Assembly: GCF_003752025.1 (NCBI RefSeq)
Contig: NZ_RJKR01000005.1
Span: forward strand, 186,001-250,000
Reading direction: 5' to 3'
Origin: Curtobacterium sp. PhB115
GTDB lineage: Bacteria > Actinomycetota > Actinomycetes > Actinomycetales > Microbacteriaceae
Length of the DNA stretch: 64,000 bases
Shown: positions 7,685 to 15,588 of the stretch, in pieces
How the letters are laid out: the number at the start of each line of letters is the position of its first letter
Position numbering within the stretch: position 1 is the stretch's first letter
Program-made: the position numbers and the translations under genes
Notes under the pieces: generated by a model
Seen by the model: the letters and a program-made list of their open reading frames with translations, nothing else
The model's database searches: none
Told to the model about the DNA's origin: nothing

Positions 7685-9811
7685 CTAGCCCCCGAGCGCC
7701 TCGGTCAGCAGTGCGACCATCGCGTCGAGCTGGATGTCGCCCGAGTCGGCGATCTCCTCGTCGGAGCCGTCCAGCGCGCGTGCGGCCAGGGACGCCTTCG
7801 AGTCGATGAGTTCGGCGATCTTGGTGTCGATCGTCTGCGCGGCGATGATCCGCCACGCGGTCACGGGCTCTTCCTGCCCGATGCGGTGCACACGGTCGAT
7901 CGCCTGCGTCTGCTCGGCGCTCGTCCACGACAGCTCGGCGAGCACGACGTTGGACGCCACCTGCAGGTTCAGGCCCACGCCGGCCGCGGTGAGCGAGCAG
8001 ACGATCACGGCGACGTCGGGGTCGTTCACGAACGAGTCGATCTCGGCAGTGCGCTGCGCGGCGGTCTGGTCGCCACGGATGGTGGCGGTGCGCAGGCCCC
8101 GGCGGGCGAAGACCTCTTCCGCCTGGTCCATCACGTCGAGGTGCTTCGCGAAGAACACGACCTTGCCGACGTTCGACGCGAGCTGCGCTGCGTAGTCCGC
8201 CGCGAGCTGGGCCTTGGCGCGGCCGATGCGACGCACCATCGAGAACACGTTCTCGCCGGTGGACGAGGCGTCCTGGTCCTCGAGCTCCCAGCGGGCGACC
8301 TGCCGGACCAGCTTGTGGTCGATGCCGACGACCGGGTCCTGCCCGGTGCGTGCGTCGAGCGCCTGGTGGTAGCGGCGGACGAGCTTCGCGGTGAGCTCGC
8401 GCTCGGCGTCGCGGATGGAACGACCCTCGTCGCCGTCGAGCTCGACGGGGATGTCGGCGATCCGGCGGGCCGGGATGTCCGCGGCGACGTCGACCTTGCG
8501 GCGTCGGACGATGCCCTGGTCGATGACGGCACGACGGGCCTCGACGAAGAAGCCCTGGTCGGCCGGCGTCAGGCCGATCTCCTCGAGCTCGTTCATGAGC
8601 TTCGCGCGCGGCTTCTTGTCGTCGATCCAGCCGAGGTACTCCCAGATGGTGCGGAAGTCCTCGACCGAGTTGATGAGCGGGGTGCCGGTGAGCGCCATCA
8701 GGAGCGGCGCCGCGGTGCGCTGCCGGATCCGGTCGGCGATCTGCAGCACGAACCGCGCACGCTGCGAGTCCTTGTTCTTGATGAAGTGCGCCTCGTCGAC
8801 GACCATGCCCTTGAACCCGAAGTTCCCGAGCCAGCCAGCGTGCCGGTCGAGGATCTCGTAGTTCACGATGATGATGTCCGCGAACCCGTCGAGGTCGTTG
8901 CCGTCCCCGTGGATCACGGTGGCGCGGTGGTTCGGCACCCAGCGCTCGGCCTCGCGCGCCCAGTTCGTCTTGACGACGTTCGGCACGACCACGAGCAGCG
9001 GGAACGCGTTGGCGGCGTCGGCGGCGAGCAGTGACTGCGCCGTCTTGCCGAGGCCCGGCTCGTCGGCGAGCAGGAAGGTCCGGTGCCCCTGCGAGGCCGC
9101 GGCGACCAGTTCGGCCTGGTGCTTCATCAGCGTGGTGCCCGAGCGGGAGTGCAGCGTCGCGGGCTCCGGCAGCGGCATCGTCGCCGCTCCCCCGCCTGCG
9201 CCGTACTCGAACGACTTGAACAGCGGGCCGAAGAGCTCCCAGTTCGCCAGGCGACGCGGGTGCGCGACGGGCTGGTCGGCGAGCGCGAAGTCCGGCGGCA
9301 GGAACGGGTTGGCGAGCTGTCGCTGCACGACGGCCTGCGGCACCACGGCGCGGACCGGGCTCTCGACGACGGGTGCGGGCTCCGACGCGATGACGAGGTC
9401 TTCGGGCTGGAGTTCCATCCCGCCGGCGATCATCATGTCGCGCTTGACCGCACGGGTCGCCTCGGGGACCTGCACCTCTTCCGCGAGGAGCTGGATCACG
9501 CTGGTGTCGCGCGCCGCCGTCTTCGCGAGGATGGTCGCGACGCCGTCGAGCCGCTTCAGCTGCTCCGCGCGCTGCGAGTCGGTGAGTTCGGTGTCGCCCT
9601 TCACCCGCGCGCGTTCCTCGCGCATGAGCAGTGCGACCGCCTGGAACTTCGTGCGGTTCGACGCCTTGAGCGGTCCACGCTGCGCTGCTGCCTCGACCTC
9701 GCGCACCGCGCGGGCGAGGACGGGGATGACGCCGTCGTTGTCCAGCGGCCTGGTCCGACGTGACGCGGTCCGCGTCCCGCCGGCAGCTCGCCGGGTGCCT
9801 GATCGAGCCAA
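7685..9811 (-). CDS. SNF2-family DEAD/DEAH box helicase
   Basis: This 708-residue SF2 ATPase shows the SNF2 set of motifs in order: Walker A DEPGLGKT (about residue 250), DEAH (VVDEAHFIKN, about 340), motif III ALTGTPLINS, and motif VI QAIDRVHRIGQ near the C-terminus. Such proteins translocate on double-stranded DNA and remodel protein-DNA or RNA polymerase complexes; the specific partner is unknown. I chose the TTG at 9811 because AGGAGG lies 4 nt upstream, the best Shine-Dalgarno in the area. The open frame continues further but with atypical composition. The first ~230 residues are a family-specific helical region without a recognised domain. Confidence 0.88.
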   Translation of the reverse strand: MARSGTRRAAGGTRTASRRTRPLDNDGVIPVLARAVREVEAAAQRGPLKASNRTKFQAVALLMREERARVKGDTELTDSQRAEQLKRLDGVATILAKTAARDTSVIQLLAEEVQVPEATRAVKRDMMIAGGMELQPEDLVIASEPAPVVESPVRAVVPQAVVQRQLANPFLPPDFALADQPVAHPRRLANWELFGPLFKSFEYGAGGGAATMPLPEPATLHSRSGTTLMKHQAELVAAASQGHRTFLLADEPGLGKTAQSLLAADAANAFPLLVVVPNVVKTNWAREAERWVPNHRATVIHGDGNDLDGFADIIIVNYEILDRHAGWLGNFGFKGMVVDEAHFIKNKDSQRARFVLQIADRIRQRTAAPLLMALTGTPLINSVEDFRTIWEYLGWIDDKKPRAKLMNELEEIGLTPADQGFFVEARRAVIDQGIVRRRKVDVAADIPARRIADIPVELDGDEGRSIRDAERELTAKLVRRYHQALDARTGQDPVVGIDHKLVRQVARWELEDQDASSTGENVFSMVRRIGRAKAQLAADYAAQLASNVGKVVFFAKHLDVMDQAEEVFARRGLRTATIRGDQTAAQRTAEIDSFVNDPDVAVIVCSLTAAGVGLNLQVASNVVLAELSWTSAEQTQAIDRVHRIGQEEPVTAWRIIAAQTIDTKIAELIDSKASLAARALDGSDEEIADSGDIQLDAMVALLTEALGG

Positions 9812-10145
9812 CGCTCCTCCTGTTCCGCCCACGCATCGGGGCGAGCCGCCCGTCAGGGCGGAAGTCCTGCACCGGGGCCTGACACGGCTCCGGTTCGGCT
9901 GCGGGCCACCGTGGCCCACCGCATCGCCGGTCCCCGCTTCGGGACGTCCGGTGGAGTCCCGCGGACCGTTCCACCGCGAGCGCCTGCTCGGCGCCGGGTG
10001 CGACGGTCCGCGCCGGGATCCGGCGTCGTCACACGCACGTGACGCCCCCGCGGGGCGGTCACGGCCCGGTTCCCGCGTCGATCAAGTGATCGACGGCTGC
10101 GTCCGGAATCGACGCGGCACGCGGGAACGCGGTGCGTGCGCACTC

Positions 10146-10151
10146 AGTTTA
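10146..10151 (-). promoter_or_regulatory. Possible -10 box for the SNF2 helicase
   Basis: TAAACT on the minus strand in an otherwise GC-rich gap. No good -35 is seen. Confidence 0.3.
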
Positions 10152-10286
10152 CTCCCCGACCCCCGACAGAGGCGACTCCACGTCGCCCGCGCGCGTCGCG
10201 CCTCCTGGAACGCCCCGCGTGACGGCCGGGAGGCACGGTGCGGGCCCGCCACGCGCCTCCCGTCCGACGCCGGGCGCGACCACCCC

Positions 10287-10337
10287 GCGAACGCGACAGA
10301 TCGCCGCGAACCTTCCGCGCAGATCTGTCGCTTTCGC
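10287..10337 (-). terminator. Hairpin downstream of the kinase gene
   Basis: GCGACAGAT and ATCTGTCGC pair, extended outward by GCGAA/TTCGC with a one-base bulge, around a ~21-nt loop. It lies ~20 bp after the kinase stop codon and probably ends that transcript. Confidence 0.55.
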
Positions 10338-10355
10338 GACGGGGACTGGGAGCCG

Positions 10356-11612
10356 TCAGACGCGGGGCGCGGACCGCGGACGGACCAGGCCGGCCGCCGG
10401 CGGGACCGGAGCAGCCTCGGCCAACGCGGCCCGCGTCGCGGCGAGGAGCTGCTCCGCCGTCTGGATGCCGTTCGCGGACCCGGTGGTCGCCTGACCGCCG
10501 GCGTGCGCCAGCAGCTGGGCGCCGATGGCGGGACCGATGCGGTCCGTCTCACGCGGGTTCCTGGCGACCCAGTCCCGCGCGATCGCATCGGCGAGTCGCT
10601 CTGCTGCGGCGCCACGCTCGGCGTCGCCACGGGATCGGTGCCACAGCCCGGTCACCACGAGGTGGGCGACGACCGCTCCGATGTCGCGCACCGGGAAGCC
10701 CCACCCGGCGGTGTCGATGTCGAGGAGCCCGGAGATGCGCCACGGCTCGTCCTCGTCGACGAAGACCTGTTCGAGGTGCAGGTCGCCGTGGACCACCTGC
10801 TTCGTCGCGGTGCCCCACCCGATCGACCGGCGGCCGATCGCGTCGTACAGGCGGTCGATCTCCTCGGCGTCCTGCGGCAGCGCGGCGACGAGGGTACGGC
10901 GGTGCCAGTCCGCGTGGTCCATCGCGTCCGCGCGGGCCTGCTGCGTCATCGGCACGGTCGCGACCCGACCACTCAGCGCCGCGAGGGACGCCACGAACCG
11001 CGGGTCGTCGGCGATGTCGAGGATGCGGCTGCCGGCGGGCACGCCCCGGATCCGTTCGAGCACGAGGAGGCCGTCGCCGCGACTCGAGAGCACCCGCGGC
11101 ACCGGCAGCCCGGCCGCGATGAACTGCTCGTGGGACCGGACGATGGGCGCGACCCGGTGCGGCCGGACGATCTTCAGGAAGACGGTGCGTTCCGGTGCGT
11201 CGACGCGGACCACCGCACGCTTGCCGGGGCGGTACGCCGCGACGGTCAGCACCGGGTCCGTCACGGGCATGCCGAGCGTGGTCAGGAGCTCGGCCACGGC
11301 GTCGCGGTAGGTCACCTGCGGCAACACCGGCAGACCGGGGTCGTTCGGGTACGCCCACACCGAGACGGGTTCGCCGGTCGCCGGGTCGGTGACGATCGCG
11401 CTGTTCTGGTCGTGGGTCCCGCCGGTGTCGACGTAGGTCAGGACGGTGGCACGCTGGCCGTTCCGGTCGACCGTGTCGACCTCGTAGCCGTACAGGTAGC
11501 CGTTGCCCGAGGGCTCGACCGAGTGCGCCCGCGCGGCCACCACGGAGGTCCCGGAGCCGGCGAAGGCCTGCGGGATGACGCGCTCATGGTTGGGCCACAC
11601 GCCATCAGTCAA
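10356..11612 (-). CDS. APH-fold phosphotransferase, unknown substrate
   Basis: This 418-residue protein has the aminoglycoside phosphotransferase/choline kinase fold. The nucleotide lobe includes YRPGKRAVVRVDAPERTVFLK (two parts). The catalytic loop VVHGDLHLEQ carries the Brenner-type HGDLH motif, and LLDIDTAGWG provides the metal-binding Asp. The ~130-residue N-terminal extension resembles the layout of maltokinase-like enzymes, but no specific substrate can be assigned. The start is uncertain: TTG 11612 gives the longest form and GTG 11600 is equally possible; neither has a ribosome binding site. Divergent from the FUSC transporter. Confidence 0.8.
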   Translation of the reverse strand: MTDGVWPNHERVIPQAFAGSGTSVVAARAHSVEPSGNGYLYGYEVDTVDRNGQRATVLTYVDTGGTHDQNSAIVTDPATGEPVSVWAYPNDPGLPVLPQVTYRDAVAELLTTLGMPVTDPVLTVAAYRPGKRAVVRVDAPERTVFLKIVRPHRVAPIVRSHEQFIAAGLPVPRVLSSRGDGLLVLERIRGVPAGSRILDIADDPRFVASLAALSGRVATVPMTQQARADAMDHADWHRRTLVAALPQDAEEIDRLYDAIGRRSIGWGTATKQVVHGDLHLEQVFVDEDEPWRISGLLDIDTAGWGFPVRDIGAVVAHLVVTGLWHRSRGDAERGAAAERLADAIARDWVARNPRETDRIGPAIGAQLLAHAGGQATTGSANGIQTAEQLLAATRAALAEAAPVPPAAGLVRPRSAPRV

Positions 11613-11667
11613 CCGTGTCCGGGCGGTTTCGTCGCGTTCGTGACCGGCTCGGCGTGCGGGCGATGGC

Positions 11668-11673
11668 TACCGT
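11668..11673 (+). promoter_or_regulatory. -10 box of the FUSC gene
   Basis: TACCGT lies 7 nt before the GTG at 11681 and decides that start over the ATG at 11663. Confidence 0.45.
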
Positions 11674-11680
11674 GGTCCGC

Positions 11681-12775
11681 GTGAACCCGGTCGCGCGTCT
11701 CCGCAGCTCCAGTCGCACGCCGTTCCTGCAGGTCGTGAAGACCGCGGTGGCGGTCGTGGCGGCCGTGCTCCTCTGTCGACTCGTCATCCAGGGGCCGTTC
11801 CCGACCTTCGCCGCCATCGCCGCCCTGCTCGTCGTGCAGCCGAGCATCAACCAGTCGTTCGTGAAGGGGTTGGAGCGGAGCGCCGGGGTCGTGCTCGGTG
11901 TCGTGCTCGCCACCGGCTTCCACCTGCTGCTCGGTGACGGCGTCTGGGTCGTGCTGCTCGTCATCGTGCTCGCGATCCTCATCGCCTGGGCGCTCCGGCT
12001 CACCCCCACCTCGGCGACCCAGGTCGGCATCAGCGGGATGCTCGTGCTCACTGCCGGGGTCGTGACGCCGAACTACTCGGCGGACCGCATCCTCGAGACC
12101 GTGATCGGTGCGGTCGTCGCCCTGGTCGTGAACGCGCTGATCATCCCGCCGGTCCTGCTCGAGCCCGCGCACCTGGCCGTCGCCCGGCTGGCCCGGGACA
12201 CCGCCGTGGCGTTCGAGCGCGTGGCGATCGGACTGACCGAAGGGTGGGACCACGACCGGTGGCACGAGGCACTCGTGCGGGCGCGGGCGCTCCGGCAGCA
12301 GCACGCGAAGACCGAGGCCTCGTTGAACGCCGCCCGCGAGTCCCTCACGATGAACCCCCGCGGCGGTCGGCACCGCGCGATCCTCGACCGCGACGTCGCC
12401 ATCACCGAGCACCTGCGGGTCCTCGTCACGCGGGTCACCGGCATGACGCGGGCGATCCAGGACAACACGGCTCCAGACCTGCGCGCCGACCCGGTCGTCG
12501 GGGGCATCGCCACCGAGGTCGCCCGGATCGGTGCGGACGTGCGGGCGCTCAGCGCTCGGGTGGAGGCGACGCGGCTCGACCCGGCGGGAGCAGACGCCGA
12601 CGACGACGACAGCTTCGCGGCTGGGGCGTCGTCGGGCTCGGGTGTCGGGGACGGCTCCGCGCTCACGGCGCCGATGGCGGTCATCCGGCCGAACTCGCGG
12701 CACTGGGTGCTCATCGGGGCGCTGCTCGAGGACATCCGGCGTGTGCGCGAGGAGCTGCTCGGCGAGGACGACTGA
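11681..12775 (+). CDS. FUSC family membrane protein (aromatic acid exporter type)
   Basis: The 364-residue protein has an N-terminal half of about five or six membrane helices (e.g. TAVAVVAAVLLCRLVIQ, WVVLLVIVLAILIAWAL) and a C-terminal cytoplasmic helical half. The early motif FPTFAAIAALLVVQPSINQS is typical of FUSC/ArAE proteins (fusaric acid and aromatic carboxylate efflux). The substrate is unknown. A short Asp-rich stretch (ADADDDDSFAAGASSGSG) interrupts the C-terminal part. The GTG start has a -10 box 7 nt upstream. Its 3' end nearly touches a convergent small gene. Confidence 0.85.
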   Translation: MNPVARLRSSSRTPFLQVVKTAVAVVAAVLLCRLVIQGPFPTFAAIAALLVVQPSINQSFVKGLERSAGVVLGVVLATGFHLLLGDGVWVVLLVIVLAILIAWALRLTPTSATQVGISGMLVLTAGVVTPNYSADRILETVIGAVVALVVNALIIPPVLLEPAHLAVARLARDTAVAFERVAIGLTEGWDHDRWHEALVRARALRQQHAKTEASLNAARESLTMNPRGGRHRAILDRDVAITEHLRVLVTRVTGMTRAIQDNTAPDLRADPVVGGIATEVARIGADVRALSARVEATRLDPAGADADDDDSFAAGASSGSGVGDGSALTAPMAVIRPNSRHWVLIGALLEDIRRVREELLGEDD

Positions 12776-12788
12776 GACGTCCGCCTGC

Positions 12789-13097
12789 TCAGCAGGTCGC
12801 GCGCGCCGCTTCCGCTGCCGTCCGCACGACGTCGTCCCAGATCACCGCGGTCGGGAAGGCCGGGTCGGACCCTGGCACCCCGACGCCGGCGAACCGGCTG
12901 ATCTCGGCGACGGCAGCCTCGGTCCCGACCTCACGAGCGGCCAGGCTCGCCACGTCCGGCACGGCCGTCCGGAGTTCGGCGACCACGCGGTCGCGTCGCC
13001 CGTCGTCCATCTGCGCGAGCGCGCCGATGCCCTTCCACGCGGCGTCCAGCTCAGCGCGCAGACGCACGATGGCAGGGTGATCGGTCGAGTCGTTCAT
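12789..13097 (-). CDS. Hypothetical protein, 102 residues
   Basis: I do not recognise this protein. It is acidic, mostly helical in appearance and ends in Cys. The ATG at 13097 is preceded by a purine-rich CTGGGGGC. Sequence such as HPAIVRLRAELDAAWKGIG suggests a short coiled or helical bundle. No signal peptide or membrane segment is present. It converges on the FUSC gene with 13 bp between the stops and is divergent from the two-component system. Confidence 0.65.
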   Translation of the reverse strand: MNDSTDHPAIVRLRAELDAAWKGIGALAQMDDGRRDRVVAELRTAVPDVASLAAREVGTEAAVAEISRFAGVGVPGSDPAFPTAVIWDDVVRTAAEAARATC

Positions 13098-13299
13098 GGT
13101 GCCCCCAGGTGCAACGGACAACCCTTCGGGTAAGCGCTGTCCGCTGCCGGAGCCTACCAATGACGCAAGAAGTCCTCATGTCCCTAGAACGTGGGACAGA
13201 CCGTTCTGCCCCTGTCCTGTGACGAGATTCAGCGAGTTCGGCACGGGCAGCGCCCCTCGCGAGGGGTTCGATGCCACGATGGGGTCGAGGAGGTCGAAC

Positions 13300-13977
13300 A
13301 TGCGGCTGTTGGTGGTCGAGGACGACGACGAGATGCGTGCCCTGATGGAGCGCGGTCTCGCTGCCGAGGGGTACCGCGTGACGGCGGTCGAGAACGGTGT
13401 CGAGGCGCTCATCGCCCTCGGCGAGCAGGCGTTCGACCTCGCCGTCGTGGACGTGATGATGCCCGGCATGTCCGGGTTCGAGCTCGCCCGGCGCATCCGC
13501 GAGCGTGAGGACCCGGTGCGGATCCTGCTCGTCACCGCGCGCGACGCCGTCGACGACCGGGTCTTCGGACTCGACGCCGGTGCCGACGACTACCTCACCA
13601 AGCCCTTCGCGTTCGCCGAGCTCACCGCCCGCCTGCGTGCCCTCGGCCGTCGCGAGTCCGCCGGCGCCCCGCGCACCATCGAGGTCGGTGACGTCTCGAT
13701 CGACTCCGAGGCACGTCGCATCTCGATCAAGGGCCAGCGTGTCGCCGTGAGCCCGACCGAGTTCGCCCTGCTCCGCCTGCTCGCCCGATCCGCCGGCACC
13801 GTCGTCGACCGCCCGAAGATCCTCGAAGAGGTCTGGGACGGCTCGCAGCACGTCGACCCGAACGTCGTCGAGCAGTACATCTCGTACCTCCGGAAGAAGC
13901 TCACCGCCCACGAGGCCACCGTCGCGATCGCCACCGTCCGTGGCCGCGGGTACCGCCTGGATCTGCTCGGGGCGTGA
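13300..13977 (+). CDS. OmpR/PhoB-type response regulator
   Basis: The 225-residue protein has a receiver domain (1-~115) with the acidic pair Glu7/Asp8-9, the phospho-acceptor Asp51 (LAVVDVMMPG), Thr79 and Lys101 (DDYLTKPF). A winged-helix DNA-binding domain follows (~130-225), with SPTEFALLRLLARSAG and VEQYISYLRKKL. GGAGG lies 8 nt upstream of the ATG at 13300. The kinase gene starts on the GTGA that contains its stop codon, so this is a cognate pair. The signal is unknown; the Asp-rich phosphorylation site is intact. Confidence 0.95.
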   Translation: MRLLVVEDDDEMRALMERGLAAEGYRVTAVENGVEALIALGEQAFDLAVVDVMMPGMSGFELARRIREREDPVRILLVTARDAVDDRVFGLDAGADDYLTKPFAFAELTARLRALGRRESAGAPRTIEVGDVSIDSEARRISIKGQRVAVSPTEFALLRLLARSAGTVVDRPKILEEVWDGSQHVDPNVVEQYISYLRKKLTAHEATVAIATVRGRGYRLDLLGA

Positions 13978-15485
13978 ACGGGGCCTCCGGCGTCCCCGGT
14001 CCGGACCGCGGACGGCGCGGGCTGATCCGGCCACTGCGGCTGCTGTCGCTGCGGGCGCGGATCACGATCGGTTCGACGGCGATCGCCGCGATCGTCATCG
14101 TCCTGCTCGTCCTGGTGATGCGGTTCCAGGTGGTCAGCGTCGTCGCGAGCGCCACCCGCACCCTGCTCGACGCCGACGCCGACCCGTACGTCGCGACGCT
14201 CGAGGTCGACAGCGACCCCGACCTGTCGCCACCCGGCAACGCGCAGCTCGTCGCGGTGGTCTCCCCCGCCGGCGACATCGTGCTCTCCACCATGCCGACC
14301 CGGGTCGAGCACGCCCTCGGCAGCCTGACCACGACCGATGCCGGCACCTCGGTGATCCGGGTGTCCGGCTCCGAGTACCGTGTCGTCGTCGAGCACCCGG
14401 TCAACCAGGCCGGCCGGTGGACGGTGGTGGCCGCCCGCAACTCGCAGGCCGAGGCCATCGTCGTCGACGACCTGACCTCCACCCTGTCGCTGACCGGGGT
14501 CGCCATCCTCATCGCCTTCGGCATCGCGTCCTGGGCACTGGCGACCGCGGCCCTCCGCCCCGTGAACCGGATGCGCCGCGAGGCCGAACGGCTCTCCGTC
14601 GCCCCGGAACGCGCCGAGTTGCCCGTCGGCCCCGCCCAGGACGAACTGGCGTCCCTCGCCACGACCCTGAACGCGTTCCTCGCCCGGACCCGGCAGGCCA
14701 CCGAGCGCGAACGCCAGATGGTCTCGGACGCCAGCCACGAACTCCGGACCCCCCTCGCGATCCTGACCACGCAGCTCGACCTGGCGTCGCTCGACGGCGA
14801 CGACGCCGCAGCGCTGGCCGCCCACATCGAGCGCGCGAAGCACAGCGTCGCGCGGTTGTCGCGGCTGGCGAACGACCTGCTCGCGTTGTCCCGGATCGAG
14901 GAGTCGGAGCGCCGCGAACAGGACGGTGACCGGCAGCCCGAGACCGGCTGGTCCGACCTCGGCGACGAGGTGATGGCCGCCGTCGACCGCGTCCGGCTGA
15001 TCGCATCGGCGAAGGACATCACCGTCGACTTCGACCTCGAGGCGCCCGTCGCCGTGGGGGGCTCCGGTCCGGGCATCGGCGGCGGCACCGTCGAACCGCG
15101 GTACCGGATCGACACCGGTGGCATGGCCCAGCTCGTGACGAACATCGCCGGCAACGCCGTGGCTGCGCTCCCCCGCGGTGGCGGCATCTTCGTTTCATGG
15201 CGCAGCACCGGCGGCGAGGGCGTGCTGCAGGTCACCGACGACGGACCCGGTGTGCCGGAGTCGTTCATCCCGGTGGCGTTCGACCGGTTCACCCGCCCCG
15301 ACGAGGCCCGGAAGTCGCGGCCGAACCCCGACCCGGCGACCGGTGCGATCGCCCTGCCCGGAGGCTCCGGCCTGGGGCTCGCGATCGTCCGCGCCGTCGC
15401 GGAGCGGGCCGGTGGCACGGCGTCGCTCCGGAACGTGCGGTCCGGTGGGCTCGAGGTCACCGTGCGGCTGCCGGAGGTCGGGTAG
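13974..15485 (+). CDS. Sensor histidine kinase, HisKA/HATPase type
   Basis: The 503-residue membrane kinase has a first membrane helix at about 28-50 and a second at about 172-196. The extracytoplasmic sensor region between them is ~120 residues. HAMP follows, then the HisKA box SDASHELRTPLA with His255. The ATPase has N box TNIAGNAVAALP, G1 DDGPGVP, F box DRFTRP and G2 GGSGLGLAIV. A long insertion after the F box (RKSRPNPDPATGAIALP) is unusual. The N box reads NIAGNA rather than NLLxNA. It overlaps the response regulator gene by 4 bp. Confidence 0.94.
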   Translation: MNGASGVPGPDRGRRGLIRPLRLLSLRARITIGSTAIAAIVIVLLVLVMRFQVVSVVASATRTLLDADADPYVATLEVDSDPDLSPPGNAQLVAVVSPAGDIVLSTMPTRVEHALGSLTTTDAGTSVIRVSGSEYRVVVEHPVNQAGRWTVVAARNSQAEAIVVDDLTSTLSLTGVAILIAFGIASWALATAALRPVNRMRREAERLSVAPERAELPVGPAQDELASLATTLNAFLARTRQATERERQMVSDASHELRTPLAILTTQLDLASLDGDDAAALAAHIERAKHSVARLSRLANDLLALSRIEESERREQDGDRQPETGWSDLGDEVMAAVDRVRLIASAKDITVDFDLEAPVAVGGSGPGIGGGTVEPRYRIDTGGMAQLVTNIAGNAVAALPRGGGIFVSWRSTGGEGVLQVTDDGPGVPESFIPVAFDRFTRPDEARKSRPNPDPATGAIALPGGSGLGLAIVRAVAERAGGTASLRNVRSGGLEVTVRLPEVG

Positions 15486-15542
15486 CCACGACCGGCACGG
15501 CACTCCCGGCACCGGCACCGGCACTGGCCACCGGCACGGCAC

Positions 15543-15569
15543 TGGCCGGGCGCCGGCACGCCCGGGCCA
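15543..15569. terminator. GC-rich hairpin between convergent genes
   Basis: TGGCCGGGCG pairs with CGCCCGGGCCA with one bulge, in the 103-bp gap between the kinase and dnaE2 stops. The rest of the gap is a run of GGCACCGGCACC-type direct repeats. Confidence 0.4.
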
Positions 15570-15588
15570 CGCCCAGCGCCGTCGTCGC

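Larger units (their letters stand above)
9812..10355. other. Gene-free interval, 544 bp
   Basis: Between the SNF2 helicase and the kinase gene, both on the minus strand. I see no convincing coding frame. It holds a hairpin (10287-10337) and a possible -10 box (10146-10151). The ~330 nt from that box to the helicase TTG would be a long untranslated leader of unknown role. Confidence 0.6.

Noticed and set aside
9853-10143. 96-codon minus-strand frame upstream of the SNF2 helicase
   Set aside because: Arg/Gly/Pro-rich with no recognisable fold, no conserved start, and it overlaps the possible helicase leader.
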